This document shows, one piece after another, positions 1-5,208 of a stretch of DNA of 5,486 nucleotides. Both the position numbers and the translations under genes were made by a program. The DNA comes from Bacillota bacterium (GTDB lineage Bacteria > Bacillota_A > Clostridia > DSM-8532): positions 1 to 5,486 of the forward strand of contig JAFADM010000099.1 in the NCBI GenBank assembly GCA_023424865.1, read 5' to 3'. Position 1 is the first letter of the stretch; every line of letters begins with the position of its first letter. Under the pieces are notes generated by a model. The model had not been told where the DNA came from, ran no database searches, and worked only from the letters and a program-made list of their open reading frames with translations.

Positions 1-157
1 CAAGCATGGCATTGAGCGAATCCTTCACCGTACCGTCAGCCTGAACAAAGGCCATGCGTAAACGGGTTAAATCAATGAGAATGAAGGTAAGGGGAATCAA
101 CGCCGCAAGAACAATGCACAAAAAAACAGTTATGTTCCCCTTCTGGTTTTTCCACAT
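1..157 (-). CDS. N-terminal part of a membrane-anchored Tad-cluster protein (TadG/DUF5702-like), cut by window edge
   Basis: This is the 5' end of a gene (52 complete codons) running off the left edge. ATG at 157-155 is preceded by an AAGGGAG Shine-Dalgarno 8 nt upstream. The protein begins MWKNQKGNITVFL, followed by a hydrophobic segment at about residues 9-30 and then DLTRLRMAFVQAD. A short basic head, the GNITVFL entry into one membrane helix and a following Arg/Ala-rich segment match the start of TadE/TadG-like and DUF5702 proteins often found at the end of clostridial Tad operons. That family comparison is from memory, and DUF5702 fits best because of its ITVFL...ADxxxxxSL pattern. Unlike tadE next door, there is no Glu at +5 after the Gly, so peptidase processing as a true pilin is doubtful. 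Such proteins are thought to be anchored in the membrane with a large extracytoplasmic domain, which lies outside the window. It is probably the sixth gene of the operon. The call is fairly secure for a real gene and less so for the family. Confidence 0.75.
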   Translation of the reverse strand, partial: MWKNQKGNITVFLCIVLAALIPLTFILIDLTRLRMAFVQADGTVKDSLNAML

Positions 158-185
158 AGTTTTTACTCCCTTCCCGGTACAACGC

Positions 186-197
186 GGCCTGCAGGCC
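186..197. repeat. 12-bp perfect palindrome in the tadE-downstream gap
   Basis: GGCCTGCAGGCC is a perfect 12-bp palindrome in the 83-nt gap (158-240) between tadE and the partial downstream gene. As RNA it could form at most a 4-bp GGCC/GGCC stem with a TGCA loop, with weak flanking extension. No U-tract follows, so it is not an intrinsic terminator. It may be a weak mRNA hairpin separating the two cistrons, an operator or chance. The rest of the gap holds only the ribosome binding site of the downstream gene. Confidence 0.3.
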
Positions 198-240
198 AGT
201 GTTTAGGCTAAAAATTTGAAAAGCCAGTATTAATGCCGCT

Positions 241-891
241 CTATGATGAAAAATACTCCAGTATTTTATCCAGCACATCTCGTATGGGTGTGATGATTTT
301 CTCTTTAATCGCCATTAAAGGAGATTCGTCGATAAGCTGAGCAACATAATCCGTATTTCGGATAAGCTCCGGAGTATCCACAACGGCTTTTTCAGATACT
401 CCGGTAACAAAAGTACCTCCGGATGCCCCTACAAAGCCTGTAATTCCTCCTGCTGCCAGCCGGAAGGGAACTTTTATTCGAACCTCCACCGTACTAACAA
501 AAACGCCCTGGTTAAAAATAACCTCCACGCCTTCAGCCAAGGCCCCGGCTCCCCCCTTGTACCCCATATGCTGCAGCCGGGCAACGATATAATGCCTGGC
601 TGCCTCTTCCTTTGCACCGGTTTCCCAAAATTTGAGCCCACCGTAAAGCTGTTTATTTTCCCTGTCAGATACACTCAAAGTACCACTTTCCAGCACATCC
701 AACGGAAGAGGGTTATAATACCAAACTCTGGCCAGACCATCCGCCGTATTTCTGGCCAAGGATTGTATTTCCGCCCTGTCATTCATGAAAATGACAGCCT
801 GAACCACTGCCAGCACCACTGCCAGTACCACCGGCATGACAAAGACATATTCGATAATGGAGCTTCCCCGGGTATCCTTTATTAAGCCCAT
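241..891 (-). CDS. tadE: TadE-like minor pseudopilin of the Tad pilus
   Basis: A 216-residue protein. ATG at 891-889 was chosen because it puts a short basic leader (MGLIKDTRG) directly before a pilin-type cleavage site and sits 5 nt after the tadC stop. An AAAGGA ribosome binding site lies 11 nt upstream, inside the tadC end. A longer frame opens at 966, but its extra 25 residues overlap tadC and are not pilin-like. After Gly9 the sequence SSIIEY gives Glu at +5 and Tyr at +6, the class III prepilin signature recognised by TadV/CpaA peptidases. A hydrophobic helix follows (residues about 15-36, MPVVLAVVLAVVQAVIF), then a polar C-terminal domain of about 175 residues. TadE-type pseudopilins are known minor components needed for Flp pilus assembly or surface adherence. 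Here it is the fifth gene of the operon. The longer C-terminal domain excludes a major Flp pilin, which is usually under about 80 residues. Confidence 0.85.
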   Translation of the reverse strand: MGLIKDTRGSSIIEYVFVMPVVLAVVLAVVQAVIFMNDRAEIQSLARNTADGLARVWYYNPLPLDVLESGTLSVSDRENKQLYGGLKFWETGAKEEAARHYIVARLQHMGYKGGAGALAEGVEVIFNQGVFVSTVEVRIKVPFRLAAGGITGFVGASGGTFVTGVSEKAVVDTPELIRNTDYVAQLIDESPLMAIKEKIITPIRDVLDKILEYFSS

Positions 892-896
892 GCCAG

Positions 897-1769
897 TTAA
901 AGTCCTTTCAGCTGAAGAAGTGCGGGAGCCATACAGATGAGGATTACTGCAAGAAACATCATGCATAAAGGAAGCATAAGCTTTGAGGAAGCCGTTTCAC
1001 CCAGCTGCTTGGCATTGAGCTTCCGCATCTCCCAGCATTCGGTTCCCATACGTTTAAGCTCATAAAGCATCTGGCCTCCTCCAAGCTTCATGTTTTGCTG
1101 GAGAATGCTTACAAAATGGGTAATTTGCCTTATTCGGCACCTTTCACTGAATTCGGCGAACGCCTCCCCCTCAGGCATCCCTGCCCGAATATCTGAAAGC
1201 ACGGTTTCAAGCTCGACATAGAGCGGTACATTTGTCTTTTTCTCCGAAGCAATTCTCTCAATGGCCTGTCGGGTAGTTAATCCGGCATTGACAAGTAAAA
1301 CCAGTTTACTCAGGAAATCCGGAAAATCTCGCTCCAAAAGGCGTTTTCGCTCCTTGCATCTGTCTTCCAGAGTTTTATCCGCTAAAAAGAAAAGGAGCAC
1401 CCCCACAGCCGGGATTATAACTATGCCTTGTGTATCGATAGCGGCTACCAGGCAGAAAAAGGTGCTGAGAACCATACCGATGAACCCATAAAGGCATTTC
1501 AGAGCCCAGTGAACAAGAGTATAAAATTTCAAATGCCGATTGCCATAAAGAAGAATAAGCTTTTGTCCCAGGCGAACCCCATAGCTGCCGGCAGCGGAAA
1601 GATTCAGTTGTTCGGCAAGTCCTAAAAAGGGCGGCATCAAAGCTTTCAGGCTAAACTCCTCTTTATTGAGGGCAATAAGGTGCTTTCTGTACTTTTCATG
1701 GCACCTTAGAAATTGGAGGCCATAGCCTGCCATTAAAACCATTAAAAAAACAATGTAAAAAACCTTCAT
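897..1769 (-). CDS. tadC: TadC, inner-membrane platform protein of the Tad pilus
   Basis: A 290-residue integral membrane protein with a type II secretion system F (GspF/T2SF) domain. ATG at 1769-1767 has GGAGG 6 nt upstream. A TTG further upstream at 1787 would add only MQRREG and would remove that ribosome binding site, so it was not used. Hydrophobic segments lie at about residues 3-20, 92-110, 114-130 and 264-284. The cytoplasmic T2SF part starts near residue 147 (LERDFPDFLSKLVLLVNAGL), with TTRQAIERIA and the later LGGGQMLYEL characteristic of the family. TadC pairs with TadB to form the membrane platform on which the CpaF/TadA ATPase acts to extrude pilin. The start lies 21 nt after the tadB stop, and the end is 5 nt from the tadE start, consistent with one transcript. 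Length and architecture are usual for clostridial TadC. The alternative name is CpaH. Confidence 0.9.
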   Translation of the reverse strand: MKVFYIVFLMVLMAGYGLQFLRCHEKYRKHLIALNKEEFSLKALMPPFLGLAEQLNLSAAGSYGVRLGQKLILLYGNRHLKFYTLVHWALKCLYGFIGMVLSTFFCLVAAIDTQGIVIIPAVGVLLFFLADKTLEDRCKERKRLLERDFPDFLSKLVLLVNAGLTTRQAIERIASEKKTNVPLYVELETVLSDIRAGMPEGEAFAEFSERCRIRQITHFVSILQQNMKLGGGQMLYELKRMGTECWEMRKLNAKQLGETASSKLMLPLCMMFLAVILICMAPALLQLKGL

Positions 1770-1790
1770 ACCTTCCCTCCTCTGCAAAAA

Positions 1791-2561
1791 TCAGACATCT
1801 ATAGACATTATTTTTTTAGAAAGAGCGTAACCCGCGGCGATAAGCCCCAATGCGGCAGTCATTATAAGCCTTCCCTGAAGCGTTGTCATCAAAGGCTCCA
1901 TAAACTCTCCGCTCATGGTTTTCAGAAGGAAAATAAGAACTAAGGGAGTTACCCCCATAATGTGCTGCTCCAGCTTTTTTGAAGCCAGCATGGTAGCTAT
2001 ATCATGACGTATTTCAACCTTTTCCCGGATGGTTGTGCTGGTGTTTTTTATAACCTCCATGAGGTTGGCGCCTGCCCGCCGGGTAATTGTCAAAACATCG
2101 GCAAAGCTCTTTATATCTTCCACTCCGCTTCGCTGAGCCAGATCGTAGAAAACAGCCTCAACGGTTTCACTCATACTTATCCTGCGGTTCATCCAGGCAA
2201 GCTCGGCAGTCAAATCCGAGGTTTTGGCAGGATAGATGCTCTCCAGAACCTTTTGTGTTTCAAGAAGGCCCTGCTCCAGGGATTTTCCGGCTGAGAGAGA
2301 TACGGACAAATAATAGAGGGCATCCTTAAAATGAAGGTTCAAAGCCTCCTGGCGTTTTCGGGCCAGTTCCTTTTTACGCAGGGGAATAACCAAAAAGGCA
2401 GCCGGGCACAACACCAGAGCCGGTATGGGATGACTGTAAAAAAGCAGACCCAATGCGTAAAAAAAGCAGACCGCCACTAAAAGTGTTGTCACGTATTCCA
2501 TTGGAGTAAAATGATAGCTTCGGTAATCCGGCGGTCCATCACGCTTTGTCTTTTCAATCAA
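1791..2561 (-). CDS. tadB: TadB, inner-membrane platform protein of the Tad pilus
   Basis: A 256-residue membrane protein of the T2SF family, the partner of TadC. The start is a TTG at 2561-2559 lying 8 bp inside the end of cpaF. It has an AGGGGG Shine-Dalgarno at 2574-2569, 7 nt upstream, while the first ATG (Met21) has no ribosome binding site. Predicted membrane segments are at about residues 23-41, 45-61, 201-214 and 231-248. The soluble T2SF domain (about 76-200) carries FKDALYYLSVSLSAGKSLEQ and FADVLTITRRAGANLMEVI, both typical of TadB. This family forms a hetero-oligomeric platform with TadC in the cytoplasmic membrane and transmits the CpaF motor's movement to the pilin subunits. The overlap with cpaF implies translational coupling between motor and platform. 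No defects are seen. The alternative name is CpaG. Confidence 0.9.
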   Translation of the reverse strand: MIEKTKRDGPPDYRSYHFTPMEYVTTLLVAVCFFYALGLLFYSHPIPALVLCPAAFLVIPLRKKELARKRQEALNLHFKDALYYLSVSLSAGKSLEQGLLETQKVLESIYPAKTSDLTAELAWMNRRISMSETVEAVFYDLAQRSGVEDIKSFADVLTITRRAGANLMEVIKNTSTTIREKVEIRHDIATMLASKKLEQHIMGVTPLVLIFLLKTMSGEFMEPLMTTLQGRLIMTAALGLIAAGYALSKKIMSIDV

Positions 2562-3804
2562 GCAAAATCCCCCTTTGCTGCGCCTTATAGGTTTTTACAA
2601 CAGGGCGGTTCGTTCTTACAAGACAGCCCTTAACCTCGCCCTTTTCGGAATCCTCATACTTAAATTCAAACAGCGGATTAAGTACAAGCTGCCCTTCCTG
2701 CCCTTCCAGCACCTCCGCTATGGAAAGTGTCCGGCGGGAATGATCTCTTAAACGGGATAAAAAGACGATGATATCCAGGGCCGATCCGATTTGCCTGCGA
2801 ATGGCGGCCATGGGCAGAGGAGCGGCCATGAGTACCATGGTTTCCAGCCTGGAAAGCATATCGGAAGAGGAATTGGCATGCCCCGTGGACATGGAGCCGT
2901 CATGCCCCGTATTGAGACACTGGAGCATGTCCAAGGCTTCTTCACCCCGGACTTCCCCCACGATTATTCTGTCCGGCCGCATGCGCAAGGCTGTTTTTAT
3001 CAGGGCATTCATTTTGATTTGCCCCTTCCCTTCGCTGTTAGAATTCCTTGTTTCCAGCCTCACTAAATTCTCAACACTGCTTAAGCGAAGCTCGGCGGAA
3101 TCCTCAATGGTTATTACGCGTTCATTTCCGGGGATAAGCGAAGACAGTGCGTTTAAAAAGGAAGTTTTCCCGCTGCCCGTACCACCGCATATAAAAATAT
3201 TGTACCGTGCCTTCACCAATTGGCCGAGAAAATGGGCAGCTTCCTCCGTAAGGGATTGGCAGCGGATCAGATCCTCTATGGTCATGGCTTTTTCCGGAAA
3301 CTTGCGTATGGTTAAAAGAGGGCCGTTTAAAGCAATGGGAGGCAGAACCACATTAACCCGGGAGCCGTCCTCCAGTCGGGCATCCACCACAGGATCCGCC
3401 TCATTAACGCTACGATTGACACGGGACACAATGGACTGAATGAGCTCCTCCAGCCGTTCACGGCTTTCAAATACCACATCGGTTTTTTTGAGGATACCAC
3501 CCTTTTCAATAAAAATATGCTCCGGCCCATTTATCATTATTTCTGTAATTTCCCGGTCCCTGACCAAAGGCTCAATGACATCCAGCCGCCGCATCTGATT
3601 GAAAACGGTATCCACAACCTTTTTAATCTGAGCTGCGGTAAATCGGGAGTTATAGCCTTTTCTGAAGCATACCTCCTCAATACGCTCCAAAAGCTTGTCC
3701 TCTGAAATTTCAGAACTTCGTCCCCCTTGGGACTCATCAAAGGCATTTTCATTCAGAACAACTTCCTTGCGAATTTCCCTGATTAACTGACGAAGCTCAC
3801 TCAT
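2554..3804 (-). CDS. cpaF: CpaF/TadA family secretion ATPase, motor of the Tad pilus
   Basis: A 416-residue cytoplasmic traffic ATPase of the GspE/VirB11 superfamily (T2SSE), known in Tad systems as TadA or CpaF, that powers pilus assembly by ATP hydrolysis as a hexamer. Visible features in order: a variable N-terminus (1-50), the N-terminal ATPase subdomain with IEPLVRDREITEIMING (77-92) and DARLEDGSRVN (141-151), Walker A GGTGSGKT (207-214), the Asp box VITIEDSAEL (230-239), Walker B RIIVGEVRGEEALDML (279-294) and the His box TGHDGSMSTGHAN (299-311). All catalytic motifs are intact and the length is normal for the family. The start ATG (3804-3802) overlaps the tadZ stop as ATGA and has a GGTGA ribosome binding site 7 nt upstream. 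The gene is the second in the operon, followed by overlapping tadB. VirB11-type conjugation ATPases resemble it, but the TadZ/TadB/TadC context settles the role. Confidence 0.95.
   Translation of the reverse strand: MSELRQLIREIRKEVVLNENAFDESQGGRSSEISEDKLLERIEEVCFRKGYNSRFTAAQIKKVVDTVFNQMRRLDVIEPLVRDREITEIMINGPEHIFIEKGGILKKTDVVFESRERLEELIQSIVSRVNRSVNEADPVVDARLEDGSRVNVVLPPIALNGPLLTIRKFPEKAMTIEDLIRCQSLTEEAAHFLGQLVKARYNIFICGGTGSGKTSFLNALSSLIPGNERVITIEDSAELRLSSVENLVRLETRNSNSEGKGQIKMNALIKTALRMRPDRIIVGEVRGEEALDMLQCLNTGHDGSMSTGHANSSSDMLSRLETMVLMAAPLPMAAIRRQIGSALDIIVFLSRLRDHSRRTLSIAEVLEGQEGQLVLNPLFEFKYEDSEKGEVKGCLVRTNRPVVKTYKAQQRGILLD
2559..2574 (-). promoter_or_regulatory. Ribosome binding site and TTG start of tadB inside cpaF
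   Basis: On the minus strand AGGGGG (2574-2569) is followed after 7 nt by TTG (2561-2559). The cpaF stop TGA is at 2556-2554, so tadB initiation occurs just before cpaF termination. The arrangement decides the start: TTG rather than the downstream ATG at codon 21. It suggests coupled translation. Confidence 0.7.
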
Positions 3805-4952
3805 ATTTTTTCACCGCCCTCATTCCCATGGGCGGCGCTGTCGCAATTAAGCCCCATAAATCCGGCAAAAGCGGATTTCACAGCTCGTAAATAATCAGAC
3901 CCTCCCGCCAGAGGACCACCATCCCCGCGAAAACTGCTTCCCGGGGTATCCGGACTTTCTCTGTACCAGGGCAGCGCTAGAATTTCACTATCTCCCAGCC
4001 TGCTTTCTTCCGTATTTTGAGGAGAATGGCTCATAGCAGCAAGAACGGGCTGGATTTTACTCTTTAGGCCTTCGTCGGACTTAGTCTGGGTTTGTTCAAG
4101 GGCATCCAGCCATTTTTTTATCCGATAACGGGAAACAGGATTATCCGTACCGGCAACACATATACTTTCCGCAAGTTCCAGAAGCTTTTGTTCCGGTTCA
4201 TCCCCTCTCAAATCCCTGTATACGATAAGCCAATCATAGGTACCCCGCCCTAAAATCGCCTGAACCAGGCTTTCGCATTCACTTGCCTTAAGCTCGAAGA
4301 GATCCCGTGGATTTAACGGAGACAGAAAATAGTCCACCCCCCAATTAGCATCATGAGACGTACAGGCTTCAACGCGAAGGGGCAGGTTTTCCTTCCCCGA
4401 TTTTATGTAATAGAGCATCTCGGTAAGCCCTCTTGTTTGTCCTGTTTGAAAAAAAAGAGAGGTGGCACCAAGAGGATCCAGGTTCAAATAGAATACCTTT
4501 CCATGCTCACGTCCATAAGCTGCTGCCAGCGCAGGCGCAAGGGGATTGAAGCTCTCGCAGCCATCCACGCTGAGAACAAGCAGCATTCTGCCGCCTCCCC
4601 TTCCTGCAGGTACTACCGGCTTTACCACATCGGCACAACAAGCCAGCAATTCACGCATCAGGACGTCCAGGGGCTGATATTTAAAAATACGGTTTCTCCC
4701 GCTGTTAAGAGCCTCTTCACAGAGAAGCACCCGATTTCCTATACCCTCGGCAGAAACGGCATCATTCCCGAAGTTTTCTGAAATACCGATTAAATCTGCG
4801 GTTCCTCCGGACTCAAACCAGCCATTCAACGCTTCCCGGTTTGTAAAAAGCTCCAGTTCAAAGGGATTCTGCTTATGCTTTAATAAATACCGGCCCAACT
4901 TTTCTAGATAGTCACCATCCGGATCGGCTAGAACAAGATGTATAACAGCCAT
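3801..4952 (-). CDS. tadZ: TadZ/CpaE-like pilus localisation protein with degenerate ATP-binding site
   Basis: A 383-residue cytoplasmic protein and first gene of the operon. ATG at 4952-4950 has GGAGGAG immediately upstream. Residues 1-105 form a receiver-like domain: VLADPDGDYLEKL at 7-19, beta-strand ADLIGIS at 52-58, and FKYQPLDVLMREL at 90-102. The strand-3 position that is Asp in a true receiver is Ser58, so it should not be phosphorylated in the usual way. Residues about 122-300 are a MinD/ParA-like domain: LLVLSVDGCESFNPLAPALA replaces the usual KGGxGKT loop, while FYLNLDPLGATSL (154-166) matches the later switch strand. The lysines of the Walker A motif are missing. The C-terminal part holds a polar, Gly/Ser-rich linker (about 287-352) and a final helix. 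TadZ proteins act as polar hubs that recruit the CpaF-TadB-TadC machine. The order tadZ-cpaF-tadB-tadC supports the call, since sequence similarity to ParA proteins is faint. Confidence 0.8.
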   Translation of the reverse strand: MAVIHLVLADPDGDYLEKLGRYLLKHKQNPFELELFTNREALNGWFESGGTADLIGISENFGNDAVSAEGIGNRVLLCEEALNSGRNRIFKYQPLDVLMRELLACCADVVKPVVPAGRGGGRMLLVLSVDGCESFNPLAPALAAAYGREHGKVFYLNLDPLGATSLFFQTGQTRGLTEMLYYIKSGKENLPLRVEACTSHDANWGVDYFLSPLNPRDLFELKASECESLVQAILGRGTYDWLIVYRDLRGDEPEQKLLELAESICVAGTDNPVSRYRIKKWLDALEQTQTKSDEGLKSKIQPVLAAMSHSPQNTEESRLGDSEILALPWYRESPDTPGSSFRGDGGPLAGGSDYLRAVKSAFAGFMGLNCDSAAHGNEGGEKI

Positions 4953-4977
4953 AGCTCCTCCACTTAATGTTTTAATA

Positions 4978-4993
4978 TTCTATACTTTCTATA
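4978..4993 (-). repeat. Tandem TATAGAA direct repeat at the promoter start region
   Basis: On the minus strand TATAGAA occurs twice (4993-4987 and 4984-4978), separated by AG, a 9-bp period. The copies lie at or just after the proposed -10 box. They resemble the AGTAGAAA pair upstream, so both may be parts of one operator array, although AT-rich sequence can produce such repeats by chance. Confidence 0.4.
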
Positions 4994-5021
4994 TATTACT
5001 AAACATATTTCTACTTGTCTA
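4993..5021 (-). promoter_or_regulatory. Candidate sigma-A promoter for the tad operon
   Basis: On the minus strand a -35-like TAGACA (5021-5016, one mismatch to TTGACA) is followed after 17 nt by a -10-like TAATAT (4998-4993, four of six matches to TATAAT). Transcription would begin near 4986, giving a leader of about 35 nt before the tadZ start. The position after the rpoD terminator makes a promoter here necessary in practice. The exact boxes are a guess, because this AT-rich stretch offers other -10 choices. Confidence 0.45.
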
Positions 5022-5023
5022 CT
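5008..5023 (-). repeat. Tandem 8-bp direct repeat overlapping the -35 box
   Basis: On the minus strand AGTAGACA (5023-5016) is followed directly by AGTAGAAA (5015-5008), identical at seven of eight positions. The first copy contains the proposed -35 hexamer. Such placement would suit a repressor or activator site, but no known regulator consensus was recognised. Confidence 0.45.
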
Positions 5024-5027
5024 ATAT

Positions 5028-5041
5028 TTTTACATTTTACA
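5028..5041 (-). repeat. Perfect 7-bp tandem repeat TGTAAAA x2 upstream of the promoter
   Basis: TGTAAAATGTAAAA on the minus strand is a perfect two-copy tandem repeat, starting 7 bp upstream of the proposed -35 hexamer. It could be an UP-element-like A-rich segment or an activator site. It could also be chance in AT-rich DNA. Confidence 0.4.
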
Positions 5042-5057
5042 AACATAATCATTGACT

Positions 5058-5081
5058 GCCATTTGTGTAAGCAAATATGGC
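5058..5081. repeat. Imperfect inverted repeat upstream of the promoter
   Basis: GCCATTTG (5058-5065) and CAAATATGGC (5072-5081) can pair over 8 bp with a 2-nt bulge and a 6-nt loop. It has no T-tract on either side, so it is not a terminator. It lies about 37 bp upstream of the proposed -35 box and so is more likely a DNA-binding site, or meaningless, than part of the tad transcript. Confidence 0.35.
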
Positions 5082-5141
5082 TAACCGGGAGGGGGGGGCG
5101 ATGCCCACGAGCTTTTGATTTACATCACTGCCTCAAGGCAT

Positions 5142-5196
5142 AAAAAAACCGCCTTTATTGCCCTTCTTGTTTAAAGAGGGCAATAAAGGCGGTTTT
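5142..5196 (-). terminator. Intrinsic terminator of rpoD
   Basis: A perfect 20-bp inverted repeat (5145-5164 pairing with 5177-5196) with a 12-nt loop. Reading on the minus strand, the hairpin begins 12 nt after the rpoD stop and ends in seven T (complement of A at 5142-5148), the form of a strong Rho-independent terminator. The stem includes CCGCCTTTATTGCCC. On the plus strand only four T follow, so termination in that direction would be weak. It isolates the tad operon from rpoD transcription. Confidence 0.95.
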
Positions 5197-5208
5197 AGCA
5201 CATGTCTG

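Larger units (their letters stand above)
4953..5141. other. Intergenic region between rpoD terminator and tad operon
   Basis: About 190 nt without a supported gene. It contains, reading toward tadZ, a TGCC/GGCA short dyad at 5129-5140, a G8 tract (5091-5098), an imperfect inverted repeat (5058-5081) and a strongly AT-rich segment (4970-5045) holding the probable promoter and several tandem repeats. No tRNA or recognisable riboswitch core was seen. Confidence 0.6.

Noticed and set aside
72..278. 68-codon minus-strand open frame across the tadE/downstream gap
   Set aside because: It overlaps the tadE end and the partial gene in another frame, and its sequence is Cys/His-rich without family resemblance. 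The frame starting at 157 has a good ribosome binding site and a membrane-anchor pattern.
2768..3439. 223-codon plus-strand open frame opposite cpaF
   Set aside because: It lies wholly antisense to the ATPase motifs of cpaF, reads as a complement of conserved codons (Ser/Arg-rich), and has no recognisable domain.
4449..4456. A8/T8 homopolymer inside tadZ as a phase-variation switch
   Set aside because: The frame is intact here, and runs of seven or eight A/T are frequent in this AT-leaning sequence, so nothing marks this one as special.
4353..4781. 142-codon plus-strand open frame opposite tadZ
   Set aside because: It is antisense to tadZ, has no domain pattern and no supporting operon context. 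It is best explained as a shadow.
5050..5081. Plus-strand promoter-like TTGACT with TATGGC 18 nt later
   Set aside because: There is no plus-strand gene for it to serve, the -10 match is weak, and it would fire into the rpoD terminator.
5077..5118. Plus-strand mini-ORF MANREGGAMPTSF spanning the G8 tract
   Set aside because: Thirteen codons only, no ribosome binding site before its ATG and no gene following on that strand. The GGGAGGGG before the inner ATG looks like a ribosome binding site but leaves only five codons.
4953..5141. Possible c-di-GMP riboswitch upstream of the pilus operon
   Set aside because: Considered because c-di-GMP riboswitches control pilus genes in some Clostridia, but no GEMM-I or type II core was seen, and the likely transcript leader of about 35 nt is too short.
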